Source: Lentilactobacillus parakefiri (GTDB lineage Bacteria; Bacillota; Bacilli; Lactobacillales; Lactobacillaceae). Taken from it: DNA of 47,459 nt. The notes beneath the pieces are model-generated. The model saw only the letters and a program-made list of their open reading frames with translations. It was not told the DNA's origin and did no database searches. A program made the position numbers and the translations under genes. Shown in pieces: positions 15,755 to 24,892 of this stretch. The DNA is taken from positions 1 to 47,459 of the forward strand of contig NZ_BDGB01000054.1 in assembly GCF_002157585.1 (NCBI RefSeq), given 5' to 3'. Each line of letters begins with the position of its first letter. The first letter of the stretch is position 1.

Positions 15755-17152
15755 TTATTTCTGTTGTGCGGCCTTAGCTGCAGACTTTAACGCAGCGTTC
15801 TTTCTCATATCCATTTCAATTTGTTCCAGCGTCTTACCACGGGTTTCGGGCACCATGTAGATAACGAAGAAGATTGAAACAATGGCAAAGAATGTGAAGA
15901 CGGCGAATGGACCGCCAACATTGTTTCTAAACATATGGAGTAATTCCAAGAAGAATTGTGAAACGATAAAGTTTCCAATCCAGTTGGCAGCTGAACCAAT
16001 TGAGGTTCCGACGCCACGCACGTTGAGTGGGAAGATTTCACCGATCATCAACCAGCAGATTGGCCCCCATGAAACGGCAAATCCGAAGATATAAATCCCA
16101 ATCAAAATCATAGTTGGAACAGCGGCATCTTGAACCTTTAAGGTGAAGTTCAAAATTGAGAGAATCCCGATTGACAATGCCATCACGATTGAACCAAATA
16201 AAAGAATGGTCCTTCGATTAAATCGATCCATAATGTTGTACGCCAAGATCGTGCAAAGGAAGTTGACAATCCCAATCCCAACCGAAATCCAGATCGCATT
16301 GCTTTCAGGGAAGCCAAACCCTTTGATAAAGACCTGTGGTAAGAAGTAAATCACTGAATTAATGCCGACCAATTGCTGCAGTAACATCAATAGAATTGCG
16401 ACAATCACAGCAGGACGGGCAAAGGTAAATAGCTCCTTCAAACCGCCTTTAGGTTGATTGGCAACCATCTGAATATCGGATAGTTCTTTGTCAGGATCTT
16501 CATTGGTCTTGGCCCGCAGTTCATGAAGAACATCGCGGGCTTCGTCAATGTTGCCCTTTTCAACCAAGTACCGCGGTGATTCCGGTAAAATAATGGAGCC
16601 AATGAACAGCATCAATGCCGGAATCAAAGCCGAACCAAGCATCCAACGCCAATCACGTAACCCCAACAAATTGTGATGCAGGAATCCTAAGTTGGAAACA
16701 TATGCCAGTAGAATCCCCAAAGTAATCATCAGCTGAAACATTGTTCCCAATGAACCACGATGAGGTGCATCAGCTAATTCTGCCAGATAGGCAGGGGTTA
16801 AAGCTGAAGCAGATCCAACGGCAAACCCTAAAATAATTCGGGCAATGACCATCGAAACAAATCCTTGGGCAAACATCGATAGCCCAGAACCAATCAAGAA
16901 CAGAATTGAGGCTAAAATCAATAGACGTTTTCGACCAAATTTATCAGATAATGACCCAATCGATAAGGCCCCTACCGACGAACCAATCAAAACGGATGAA
17001 ACAATAAAGCCAGTCTGTTCAGTGCCTAAATTAAAATTGCTTTCAATCAATGGTGAGGCACCTGAAATAATACCAGTATCAAATCCAAATAATAGGCCAC
17101 CTAAGGCACCAAAGAAGAAAATAAAGAATGTACTCAAATGTCTTGCTCTCAA
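15755..17152 (-). CDS. MFS sugar:H+ symporter (XylE/AraE-like)
   Basis: Major facilitator, sugar porter family, 465 residues and 12 helices. Family marks: FGFDTGIISGA in TM1, DKFGRKR loop 2-3, PESPRYLVEKG after TM6, LLQQLVGINSVIYFLP in TM7, and PETRGKTLEQIE at the C-terminus. Members carry D-xylose, L-arabinose or glucose with protons. TTG start at 17152 follows GGGAGGG by seven bases. Given the arabinosidase about 14 kb away and the cre at its promoter, pentose uptake is likely, but the sugar cannot be read from sequence. Confidence 0.85.
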   Translation of the reverse strand: MRARHLSTFFIFFFGALGGLLFGFDTGIISGASPLIESNFNLGTEQTGFIVSSVLIGSSVGALSIGSLSDKFGRKRLLILASILFLIGSGLSMFAQGFVSMVIARIILGFAVGSASALTPAYLAELADAPHRGSLGTMFQLMITLGILLAYVSNLGFLHHNLLGLRDWRWMLGSALIPALMLFIGSIILPESPRYLVEKGNIDEARDVLHELRAKTNEDPDKELSDIQMVANQPKGGLKELFTFARPAVIVAILLMLLQQLVGINSVIYFLPQVFIKGFGFPESNAIWISVGIGIVNFLCTILAYNIMDRFNRRTILLFGSIVMALSIGILSILNFTLKVQDAAVPTMILIGIYIFGFAVSWGPICWLMIGEIFPLNVRGVGTSIGSAANWIGNFIVSQFFLELLHMFRNNVGGPFAVFTFFAIVSIFFVIYMVPETRGKTLEQIEMDMRKNAALKSAAKAAQQK

Positions 17153-17194
17153 GATACGTCCCTCCCCCGGGAATAATTTGTTGAACGATTACAT

Positions 17195-17231
17195 ATTGTA
17201 AGCTCTTCCATTTGAAATGTAAACGTTTTAC
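17195..17231 (-). promoter_or_regulatory. sugar symporter promoter with cre-like site
   Basis: On the minus strand TTTACA (17223-17218), 17 bases and TACAAT (17200-17195). TGTAAACGTTTTAC at 17218-17231 on the plus strand matches the cre consensus at 12 of 14 and covers the -35 box, so CcpA would compete directly with polymerase. Confidence 0.6.
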
Positions 17232-17391
17232 TCATTACTTTTTAAGTCTCTACCACTTCCTAGTCAGCTATTTACGACTATCATTAGTGTAAAAACGCGC
17301 GAGTATAAATTCAAGAATTTACATTTTTAATGTTCAAGATGATAACGATAACTGATTAGCTGTGAAAATAAGTTGAGATTTATTATGGTAG

Positions 17392-17460
17392 TTAGGTACC
17401 GAATCATTTTGCTTGCCATCAAAAAAATTCAGTGTATACTTCTCTTTGTTAGGTACCTAA
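17392..17460 (+). promoter_or_regulatory. MarR gene promoter flanked by two palindromic operators
   Basis: A perfect palindrome TTAGGTACCTAA lies at 17449-17460 and a near copy TTAGGTACCGAA at 17392-17403, 57 bases apart. Between them are TTGCCA (17413-17418), 16 bases and TATACT (17435-17440). MarR proteins bind such palindromes as dimers, so this looks like an autorepression site. The remainder of the 333-base gap 17153-17485 holds the divergent symporter promoter. Confidence 0.65.
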
Positions 17461-17485
17461 ATACAACAATCAAAGGAGAATGATT

Positions 17486-18061
17486 ATGGCAGACACCAAT
17501 AAAAGAGAACTATTAGGCAAATTTTTCGGCTTCCTTCATGGAACCCAGCGATTCGCCCGACACCAAGAACGGCCTTACCATTTACGTGGCCAAAACAGAG
17601 TCCTGGTAATCCTGTCAAAGGAAGGGACACTCATTCAGAGTCAATTGGCTGAGATCATGGATATCCGACCGTCATCAATGACTGAATTGTTGTCCAAGTT
17701 AGAAGAGCGCGGCTTGATCACCCGAACGCCTGACGAAAACGACAAACGAGTCACTAATGTGGCCATCACCGACGCAGGCAAGCAAGCCATCGAAGATGAT
17801 GATTCTACTGATGACATGCTCGACCAGATTTTTGCCGGGCTTTCAGAGGATGAGTTGGCTCAATTAGATGAACTGTTGAGTAAATTAAACACCTCATTGA
17901 AAGAGAAGCTTCCTGACCAAGACGACGAACCACACTGGGGACACCGTTTCCCTCGTCGTGGATTTGGCGGTGGCCCTCATGGCCATCATGGTCATGGATT
18001 TGGCGGCCCACACGGCGATCCTAGGGGCCATGGCCCAATGGGATTCTTCCCACAGGACTAG
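17486..18061 (+). CDS. MarR-family regulator with His/Gly-rich C-terminal tail
   Basis: Winged-helix repressor, 191 residues. The MarR core spans about residues 20-140: LIQSQLAEIMDIRPSSMTELLSKLEERGLI is the HTH (split over helices), followed by the wing TRTPDENDKRVTNVAIT with the conserved D-x-R. The last 45 residues form a low-complexity tail with eight His among Gly, Pro and Phe (GGGPHGHHGHGFGG), a composition suited to binding Ni, Zn or Cu, or to flexible interaction. ATG 17486 is chosen because it is eight bases from AAAGGAG; the ATG six bases earlier is too close. Target genes beyond its own promoter are unknown; metal sensing is speculation. Confidence 0.8.
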   Translation: MADTNKRELLGKFFGFLHGTQRFARHQERPYHLRGQNRVLVILSKEGTLIQSQLAEIMDIRPSSMTELLSKLEERGLITRTPDENDKRVTNVAITDAGKQAIEDDDSTDDMLDQIFAGLSEDELAQLDELLSKLNTSLKEKLPDQDDEPHWGHRFPRRGFGGGPHGHHGHGFGGPHGDPRGHGPMGFFPQD

Positions 18062-18082
18062 ACGTTCATCATTTTAAATCAC

Positions 18083-18115
18083 AAAAGGCTGCCGTTTTTG
18101 CAGCCTTTTGCATAC
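18083..18115. terminator. terminator between marR and ppdK
   Basis: AAAAGGCTGC (18083-18092) pairs with GCAGCCTTTT (18100-18109). It can act on both strands of this convergent junction. Confidence 0.8.
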
Positions 18116-18125
18116 ATAAAATGTT

Positions 18126-20780
18126 CTAACTCTTCACAAAACTCGCAATGACATCCTGTGTTTGACTCCGCCTAATCCTCGCTTGGGCGGCAGCGAGCCG
18201 TGCAACCGGTACTCGGTACGGTGAGCACGAGACATAAGAGACATTAATGGCTTCAAAGAACTCAATGGACTTTGGATCACCGCCAACTTCCCCACAAACA
18301 CCGATTGGCAAGTCAGGTTTGGTCATTCGACCTCTCTCAACAGCCATCTTCATCAACTCACCGACGCCATCAACGTCAACCGTTTGGAATGGATCTGCTT
18401 TGAGCAGCCCTTTTTCAATGTATTCCGGCATGAATGAGCCAACATCATCCCGGGAGAACCCATAGGTCAACTGGGTCAAATCGTTGGTGCCAAAGCTAAA
18501 GAAGTCAGATACTTCTGCAACTTTATCGGCGGTCAGACAAGCCCGCGGGATTTCCATCATCGTTCCAACGGTGTATTTCAATCTGGTTCCCCGCTCGTCG
18601 AACAAGCTTTCCACCTGGTTAACCACAATGTCTCGAACCCAGTTCATCTCGGCCTTTGACCCGGTTAGCGGAATCATAATGTGTGGTTGAATTTCCAGTC
18701 CCTGAGTGTGCAGTTCCAGGGCAGCCCCAATGATTGCCCGTACCTGCATCTCATAAATATCAGGGAAGGTTACCGCCAATCGATCACCACGATGGCCGAG
18801 CATGGGGTTGATCTCCTTAAGGGCATCCACCCGGCGAACCAGGTAGCCTGGATCAATCCCCAACTGGTCGGAAACCTTGGCGATTTCCTTCGCATCATGA
18901 GGTAAAAATTCATGCAATGGTGGATCCAACAAACGAATTGTGACCGAACGACCTTCCGATAAGCGGAAGAGTTCGTAAAAATCTCCTTGTTGCATCTGCA
19001 GTAATTCTGCCAACGGTGCTTTTCGTTCTTCAACATCTTCAGCGATGATTAATCGTCTCATTTCCAGCAGCCGTTCCGGTTTGAAGAACATGTGCTCTGT
19101 TCGGGTAAGGCCAATGCCATCTGCACCAAATTTTAGTGCTTGGGCAAAATCAGCCGGCGTGTCGGCGTTGGCATACACACCAAGATCCCCTTCCTGCTTG
19201 GACCAATCCAAAATGGTCGATAAGTCATCGTTGACTTTTGAATCATTTGTCTGAATCTTCCCCAAATACAGATTACCGTTGGTCCCATCAACTGAAAGCC
19301 AATCGCCTTCATGCAGCTCAGTTCCGGCAATGGTTGCCATCCCGTTTTGATAATCAACCTGCAAGCCATTTACACCAACTGTTGCTGGAGTCCCCATCCC
19401 TCGGGCAACAACAGCCGCATGTGAAGTCATCCCACCACGAGAGGTCACAATGGCTTCACTGATTACCATTCCTTCGATGTCCTCTGGTGAAGTATCTTGA
19501 CGAACCAGAATCACCTGTTGTTCCAAGTCATCATGCGCGGCTTTGGCAGATTCAGCGGTGAAATAAATCTGGCCGGATGCTGCCCCTGGAGAAGCTGGCA
19601 GACCACTGGCAGCCGGCTGGCTTTTCTTGAGAGCTTGTTCATCAAATTCTGGATAAAGAATGGCACCAACTGAATCCGGGTTAATTCTAAGTAGTGCTTC
19701 AGTTCGGGAGATCAGGCCTTCTTCGACCAAGTCAACCGCAATTTTAACTGCAGCCGTTGGGGTTCGCTTACCATTTCTTGCTTGGAGCATGTACAACGTG
19801 CCATGTTCAATTGTAAATTCCAAATCCTGCATATCGCGGTAATGGGTTTCCAACTTGTTGGCAGTTGCGACAAACTCGTTGTATAGATCGGGCATCGTCT
19901 CAGCGAGCGTACTGATTGGCTGCGGTGTGCGGATCCCCGCCACAACGTCTTCTCCCTGCGCATTTAACAGGTACTCACCAAATAATTTATTTTCGCCAGT
20001 TGCAGGGTTCCGAGTAAAGGCAACCCCGGTACCGGAGTCTTCGCCGGCATTACCAAAGACCATCATTTGAACATTAACGGCGGTCCCTAAATCGCTGGGG
20101 ATATGATTCTCGCGGCGATAGACCTGGGCGCGGTGATTGTTCCAAGATTCAAATACTGCATTCACCGCAGCCAGCAGTTGAACTTTAGGGTCTTGTGGGA
20201 ACTCTTTGCCAGCTTGGGCTATGTAAAGCTCCTTAAACTTGCCGACAATTGTGTGCAAATCCTCAACGGTCAGGTCAACGTCGGAAGCATAATGATTGGT
20301 GATTTTAGTATCTTCCAAGATTTGGTCGAAAATGTCTTCGGGAATTTCATACACCACATTGCCAAACATCGCTAAAAGACGGCGGTAACTATCGTAAGCA
20401 AACCGTTCATTATCGGTAATTGCAGCTAAGGTTTTAACGGTTTGATCATTTAACCCGATGTTCAAGATCGTATCCATCATCCCTGGCATTGAAATTGCCG
20501 CCCCCGAACGAACGGAAACCAACAGTGGGTTCTCTGTGCTGTTGAATTGTTTACCCACCTTATTACTCAACTGAGCAAGGGCTTCGTCAATTTGGCTGAG
20601 TGTGTCGCCATTCAACTGATTGCCATTATCATAGAATGCCTGGCAGGCTTCGGTGCTAATCGTGAAACCACTGGGGACCGGGAAGCCCAGAGAAGTCATT
20701 TGTGCCAAATTGGCGCCTTTACCACCTAATAAACCGCGCATATCCTTGTTACCTTCTTCAAAACGATAAATATATTTCAT
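18126..20780 (-). CDS. ppdK: pyruvate, phosphate dikinase
   Basis: Interconverts ATP + phosphate + pyruvate with AMP + pyrophosphate + phosphoenolpyruvate in the cytoplasm. At 884 residues it is full length. The N-terminal ATP-grasp part starts with GGKGANLAQM and carries SVRSGAAISMPGMMDT; the mobile central domain has the phosphohistidine motif GGMTSHAAVVARG; the C-terminal TIM barrel has GLTRTEHMF, GTNDLTQ and GVCGEVGGDP with the catalytic Cys. ATG follows AAAGGA. In lactobacilli it can permit PEP formation from pyruvate or lactate. The divergent CcpN-like gene is the probable regulator. No PPDK regulatory kinase (DUF299/YqfL) is seen in the window. Confidence 0.93.
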   Translation of the reverse strand: MKYIYRFEEGNKDMRGLLGGKGANLAQMTSLGFPVPSGFTISTEACQAFYDNGNQLNGDTLSQIDEALAQLSNKVGKQFNSTENPLLVSVRSGAAISMPGMMDTILNIGLNDQTVKTLAAITDNERFAYDSYRRLLAMFGNVVYEIPEDIFDQILEDTKITNHYASDVDLTVEDLHTIVGKFKELYIAQAGKEFPQDPKVQLLAAVNAVFESWNNHRAQVYRRENHIPSDLGTAVNVQMMVFGNAGEDSGTGVAFTRNPATGENKLFGEYLLNAQGEDVVAGIRTPQPISTLAETMPDLYNEFVATANKLETHYRDMQDLEFTIEHGTLYMLQARNGKRTPTAAVKIAVDLVEEGLISRTEALLRINPDSVGAILYPEFDEQALKKSQPAASGLPASPGAASGQIYFTAESAKAAHDDLEQQVILVRQDTSPEDIEGMVISEAIVTSRGGMTSHAAVVARGMGTPATVGVNGLQVDYQNGMATIAGTELHEGDWLSVDGTNGNLYLGKIQTNDSKVNDDLSTILDWSKQEGDLGVYANADTPADFAQALKFGADGIGLTRTEHMFFKPERLLEMRRLIIAEDVEERKAPLAELLQMQQGDFYELFRLSEGRSVTIRLLDPPLHEFLPHDAKEIAKVSDQLGIDPGYLVRRVDALKEINPMLGHRGDRLAVTFPDIYEMQVRAIIGAALELHTQGLEIQPHIMIPLTGSKAEMNWVRDIVVNQVESLFDERGTRLKYTVGTMMEIPRACLTADKVAEVSDFFSFGTNDLTQLTYGFSRDDVGSFMPEYIEKGLLKADPFQTVDVDGVGELMKMAVERGRMTKPDLPIGVCGEVGGDPKSIEFFEAINVSYVSCSPYRVPVARLAAAQARIRRSQTQDVIASFVKS

Positions 20781-20828
20781 ATCATAACGTCCTTTCTGAA
20801 CTAATTAGTATATTTTATTGGGTGCATT

Positions 20829-20858
20829 TATCATATATGATACGTCTTAATAATGCAA
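20829..20858 (-). promoter_or_regulatory. ppdK promoter overlapped by a palindromic operator
   Basis: On the minus strand TTGCAT (20858-20853), 17 bases and TATGAT (20835-20830). The perfect 14-base palindrome TATCATATATGATA (20829-20842) covers the -10 box. It is a good candidate target for the divergent CcpN-like protein. The sequence ACGTTTTATTA also occurs twice in this 271-base gap (near 20875 and 20964). Confidence 0.55.
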
Positions 20859-21051
20859 ATTAATTTTTAAAGAACGTTTTATTACCGAGTGATAAATGCT
20901 TGTTTTTAAGGCGATTGAGTCGGTCAAAAAGAATTTTATATCTTAACCATCTGCCGAAATAAGACGTTTTATTAGATACATACCTAATCAAACATGGTAG
21001 AATTGGATTAGTGGTACGGACCAACGACTATAAAGAGCAGGAGCGATTGAC

Positions 21052-21666
21052 TTGAAATTATCCGACCGGCAAAACCAGATTACCGAAATTGTTAGGGCAC
21101 ATCATCCCATCACCAGTCGACAAATTGCCGCTGAGCTGGGGTTAAGCATGCCAACCATTCGATCTGACCTCAGACTCCTGACGGCATTTAACATTTTGGA
21201 AGCCAAACCAAAAGTCGGCTACACCTACAATAACTCTCAGGCCAAATCTTTAGATTATACCAAACTTTACTCCGAACCAATCCAAAACATTCTGCAGAAG
21301 CCGACCGAAATTCGGGAAGACGCAACCCTGACCGAAGCCGTCAACACCCTATTTATCGAGGATGTCGGTTCGCTTTACGTGATTGGTGATCACCAAGACT
21401 TAGTCGGCTTAATTTCCCGCAAGGATTTATTGCGGGCAACTTTGAATAATACCAATGCCTCTCTAACACTGGCCAGTACTGTGATGACTCGAATGCCCAA
21501 CATTTTCACCGTCACGCCAGACATGTCGGTTCTTCAGACGGGGCAACTCTTATTGGATCGAAAAGTTGATTCGCTGCCAGTGGTAGATAAGCAACAACCT
21601 ACTAAGGTGGTCGGCAAAATTACTAAAAATAGAATCTTTCAACATTTCATTACCAGTGTTGACTAA
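21052..21666 (+). CDS. CcpN-like repressor (HTH plus CBS pair)
   Basis: Transcriptional repressor, 204 residues. Residues 1-60 are a DeoR/HTH-like domain (ITSRQIAAELGLSMPTIRSDLRLL), then two CBS motifs: one around 85-130 (ATLTEAVNTLFIEDVGSLYVI, DLVGLISRKDLLRA) and one around 145-200 (VMTRMPNIFTVTPD, SLPVVDKQ, VVGKITKNRIFQ). This order matches Bacillus CcpN/YqzB, which represses gluconeogenic genes and responds to ATP/ADP. TTG start at 21052 with AGGAG upstream. Divergent from ppdK, so ppdK is the most likely target, as in other Bacilli where ccpN sits beside PPDK-related genes. Confidence 0.82.
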   Translation: MKLSDRQNQITEIVRAHHPITSRQIAAELGLSMPTIRSDLRLLTAFNILEAKPKVGYTYNNSQAKSLDYTKLYSEPIQNILQKPTEIREDATLTEAVNTLFIEDVGSLYVIGDHQDLVGLISRKDLLRATLNNTNASLTLASTVMTRMPNIFTVTPDMSVLQTGQLLLDRKVDSLPVVDKQQPTKVVGKITKNRIFQHFITSVD

Positions 21667-21680
21667 TCACCGTATCCAAG

Positions 21681-21715
21681 AGAGCTCAGGCGTCTGCCTT
21701 TGCTCTTATTTTGTT
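21681..21715 (+). terminator. terminator of ccpN-like gene
   Basis: AGAGC..AGGC pairs with GCCT..GCTCT around GTCT, followed by TTATTTTGTTT. The stem is interrupted. Confidence 0.5.
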
Positions 21716-21821
21716 TATCAGAAAATGTCAGACCTCAGTTTTGCTTTAAGTCTGTTTTAAGGTCAATAATGTATAAATAAAATAGTTTATTTTTACAAAG
21801 GACGGTGACTGCAAAACAACT

Positions 21822-22829
21822 ATGTTGAAAAAGAGAATTGAATGGATTGATATCGCCAAAGCATACGGTATCATCGCGGTGGTGTTTGGCCACGCATTGG
21901 CAAGCGGCACGACCACCAACATTATTTATTGGTGGCACATGCCCCTGTTTTTCATTATTGGTGGGTTCTTCTTAAAGCCCATTGATGCAACTAAACTAGC
22001 TCATTGGAAAAAGTTCTTTAATAAACGGATCTACCGGGACCTGCTGATTTACTTCATTGCTGGAATCGGCCTGATCCTGTTATACAGTATCTTGTATAAT
22101 AAAAATTGGGATTACTTGATTAACCACTTATCAAGGCTACTAGTCGGCGGCCGGACATTGAACCTGTACACATCAACCTTCTGGTTTGTAAACGTCTACC
22201 TGCTTTCAATTACGGCGGTCACCCTATTGATTTCAACAATTAAATCCCGGATCGGCCAACTAATAATTGTTGGGTTGGGATTACTTTTATCCACCTGCTA
22301 TGACAAAATTGACTGGTTGAACTTATACAGTTATCAAACGATGCCTTGGAACTTGGACATCGTCTTGATTGCCGCTTTCTTTACCTATATCGGTTATCTA
22401 TTTTTCCACACCAATTGGCACTGGATTGAAAAGCCGCTATCGATTGCGATACTGATAAGTGCCTCATTAATCATTATTTGGCTGTATGTGAATCAGCAGT
22501 TCAGCTTTGAATTCTCGATGAAGTCTCATCTCATTCAATCATCAGAACCTAAAGTTTTGATGCTGGCCACGATTCCATTAATCTTTTCATTTGGTGTAAT
22601 GGGACTTTCAGCACTAACCAGTAAGTTATCTTCTGGTCTATTACTCTCAACAATTGGTCGGCACACAATGATTATTATGTATCTGCACGGCGCTCTGCTG
22701 GATATGGCGGAGCAGGCCGGCATTGAAAATGTTGCCGTGAAAGTAACGATCGCGCTAGTTATTCCAATGCTGCTGGCCCTCCTCAAGCAGCCGGTTGTTC
22801 GTAGAAACAGATTATATTTACGGGGTTAA
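21822..22829 (+). CDS. membrane acyltransferase 3 family protein
   Basis: Integral membrane O-acyltransferase, 335 residues with about ten helices, of the fucose-4-O-acetylase/acyltransferase-3 type that acetylates sugars of cell-surface polysaccharides. The opening RIEWIDIAKAYGIIAVVFGHA carries the family D-I-x-x and the catalytic GH, and the following WWHMPLFFIIGGFF is the second conserved helix. Its late LHGAL motif near residue 290 is also typical. The ribosome binding site is weak (AAAGGACGG far upstream). Stands alone between terminators; acceptor unknown. Confidence 0.75.
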   Translation: MLKKRIEWIDIAKAYGIIAVVFGHALASGTTTNIIYWWHMPLFFIIGGFFLKPIDATKLAHWKKFFNKRIYRDLLIYFIAGIGLILLYSILYNKNWDYLINHLSRLLVGGRTLNLYTSTFWFVNVYLLSITAVTLLISTIKSRIGQLIIVGLGLLLSTCYDKIDWLNLYSYQTMPWNLDIVLIAAFFTYIGYLFFHTNWHWIEKPLSIAILISASLIIIWLYVNQQFSFEFSMKSHLIQSSEPKVLMLATIPLIFSFGVMGLSALTSKLSSGLLLSTIGRHTMIIMYLHGALLDMAEQAGIENVAVKVTIALVIPMLLALLKQPVVRRNRLYLRG

Positions 22830-22830
22830 A

Positions 22831-22875
22831 AAAGACAGGCAACCACTTCAAACTGCGAGGTGGTTGCCTGTCTTT
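22831..22875. terminator. bidirectional terminator
   Basis: Perfect 16-base stem (22831-22846 with 22860-22875, core GACAGGCAACCAC) between convergent genes. Confidence 0.88.
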
Positions 22876-22910
22876 GCCAAATTCTTAAATCATCATGATT
22901 CTATGTTTAA

Positions 22911-23396
22911 TTAGTTAAAGTCCAACTCCAAATACTCCGCTCCATCTAAGGGATTAAAGCGGTATGGATCGATTTGTTTGAAACCGGCTGCGTGATAAAT
23001 TTTCAAAGCACCGACCATCGATTTTAGGGTATCCAAACGAATAGCCTGATAGCCTAAATGCTGGGCACTCACTAAAATTCTGGCGACCAACTCCTGGCCA
23101 ATTCCTAATTTTCGAAAGTCGTCTCGAACGTAAAGCCGTTTCATTTCCGCAATCTTCGGTTCGAATTCATGGACGGCAACGGCCCCAGCCAAGTGGTTAT
23201 CGACATACGCGAGAATGAGATCGCCTTTGGGTTGCTTATATCTCGTTGCCAATTCTTTCAACTCATCCTTGAAGTCTTGAAATTCTAAATCAAATCCTAA
23301 AGACTGTGAATATTCCACAAAAAGTTGCTTGGCAGCTTCAAAATCTGCCTGGGTGCTTGCGTGCTTATACTTCGGTTGTGCCTGTTCTGCTTGCAT
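22911..23396 (-). CDS. GNAT N-acetyltransferase
   Basis: Acetyl-CoA-dependent acetyltransferase of about 161 residues. The GNAT fold is clear: beta-4 MKRLYVRDDFRKLGIGQELV holds the acetyl-CoA loop (R-x-x-G-I-G), then IRLDTL and the MVGALKIYHAAGF motif near the end. The start is uncertain: the ATG at 23396 has AGGAGGG directly against it, too close for good initiation, while a TTG at 23408 lacks a site. It follows the uracil permease gene by about 38 bases in the same direction, so it may depend on translational coupling. Acceptor unknown. Confidence 0.75.
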   Translation of the reverse strand: MQAEQAQPKYKHASTQADFEAAKQLFVEYSQSLGFDLEFQDFKDELKELATRYKQPKGDLILAYVDNHLAGAVAVHEFEPKIAEMKRLYVRDDFRKLGIGQELVARILVSAQHLGYQAIRLDTLKSMVGALKIYHAAGFKQIDPYRFNPLDGAEYLELDFN

Positions 23397-23433
23397 CCCT
23401 CCTGACAATTAGGAGTAGTGTACAAAATTTGAG

Positions 23434-24792
23434 TTATTTATGCAAACGACGTTGGTGAAGCAAACGCTGCTTTTCTTCCTCGGCAGCCTTATCAGCTAAT
23501 TTCTGCTCATGTTCCCGCTCACTGGCAGCTTTTTGCGGCAGAACCAAGTTGAGAACAATCCCGATAATTGTGGCAAATGCCAATCCGGTAAACTGAAATT
23601 TGCCGAGCTGGAGATAGGCATTCCCAACACCGATGACCATGACCGTTGAAGCAATCATCAAGTTACGCTTCAAGCCCATATCAACTTTGTTTTCAACCAT
23701 CACTTGAATTCCGGCAGTCGCAATCGTTCCAAAAAGCAGGAAACTAATCCCCCCGATGACCGGCATCGGCATCTGCATAATCAAAACGTTTAATTTGTTA
23801 ACGAAGGCAAACAGGATTGCAAACATGGCAGCCCCCATCAGCACGTAAACACTGTGAATCTTGGTAATCGCCATAACCCCAATGTTTTCACCATAACTGG
23901 TCATAGCAGGTGCACCAACTAAGCCGGCAAATAGTGAAGCAGCCCCATCGCCCGCCAAAGTTCGGTTCAAGCCAGGATCCTTAAAGAAGTCCCGACCGGT
24001 CAGTTCATCCAAGACCATGATGTGCCCCATGTGCTCGGTCATCGTCACGAAGGCAATTGGCGTAATCGCTAAGATAGCTGCCCAATCGATGTGGAATTTG
24101 TAATCAATCCCTGGAATGTCAAAAGCTGGAATTTTGAACCATGGCGCATTAGCAATCGCATTTAGATCAACGATTCCACAGAATACTGAAATAACGTAAC
24201 CACAGACAATCGCCAGTAGAACTGGAATTAACCCAATGAAGCCTTTGAATAACATGTTAAAGATAATAGCTAAGAATAAAGTGGCTAAGGCAATTACAAA
24301 ATATAACAGGCTGTACTTACCGTTCTTCATCATCGCGTCTTGCGCAGCACTGTCGGCAAGCGACAGGCCAATCACCATCACAATCGGCCCCACCACAATT
24401 GGCGGTAAAATATGATCGACCCAATCCGATCCAACTGCCCAAATGATGGCGGCGACGATCATGTAGACAATCCCAACCCCAATCACTCCTTGGGCAATTC
24501 CGGGATAACCGGTCGTCTTCATGAGTGCTAGCATCGGTGTGATAAAGGCAAAACTGGATCCCATGTATGCCGGAATCTTGCGTTGCGTAATCATAATATG
24601 TAACAGTGTTCCAACACCGGATGCGAACAACGCGATGCTTGGACTTAATCCAACTAATAGTGGAACAATCACCGTTGATCCAAACATGGAGAACATATGC
24701 TGCAATGACAATCCAATCCACGGGAAAAACTTGGGCATGTCGTGGATATCCAGAATCGCGCGATCGTCATGAAATTCATTCTTGTCTGCCAT
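23434..24792 (-). CDS. NCS2 uracil permease
   Basis: Uracil:H+ symporter of the nucleobase:cation symporter-2 (UraA/PyrP) family, 452 residues with about 14 membrane segments. Typical motifs: FPWIGLSLQHMFSMFGSTVIVP at the N-terminus, PAYMGSSFAFI in TM3, TEHMGHI in TM8 (the uracil-contacting Glu), and GAPAMTSYGENIGVMAITKI in TM10. A charged C-terminal tail is normal. ATG at 24792 follows GAGGGTGG. The leader carries a PyrR attenuator, which independently supports uracil rather than xanthine as substrate. Confidence 0.9.
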   Translation of the reverse strand: MADKNEFHDDRAILDIHDMPKFFPWIGLSLQHMFSMFGSTVIVPLLVGLSPSIALFASGVGTLLHIMITQRKIPAYMGSSFAFITPMLALMKTTGYPGIAQGVIGVGIVYMIVAAIIWAVGSDWVDHILPPIVVGPIVMVIGLSLADSAAQDAMMKNGKYSLLYFVIALATLFLAIIFNMLFKGFIGLIPVLLAIVCGYVISVFCGIVDLNAIANAPWFKIPAFDIPGIDYKFHIDWAAILAITPIAFVTMTEHMGHIMVLDELTGRDFFKDPGLNRTLAGDGAASLFAGLVGAPAMTSYGENIGVMAITKIHSVYVLMGAAMFAILFAFVNKLNVLIMQMPMPVIGGISFLLFGTIATAGIQVMVENKVDMGLKRNLMIASTVMVIGVGNAYLQLGKFQFTGLAFATIIGIVLNLVLPQKAASEREHEQKLADKAAEEEKQRLLHQRRLHK

Positions 24793-24892
24793 AAATATTT
24801 GCCACCCTCAAAAATATTTAAATCTCTCAACTCAGATATCCTAGCGGCTGCCCCAATGCATTACTGCAAATTCTGTTGGACTAACATAATCC

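Noticed and set aside
16845-17201. 118-codon open frame on the plus strand inside the sugar symporter gene
   Set aside because: It is the antisense shadow of a well-supported MFS gene, lacks a binding site and has biased composition.
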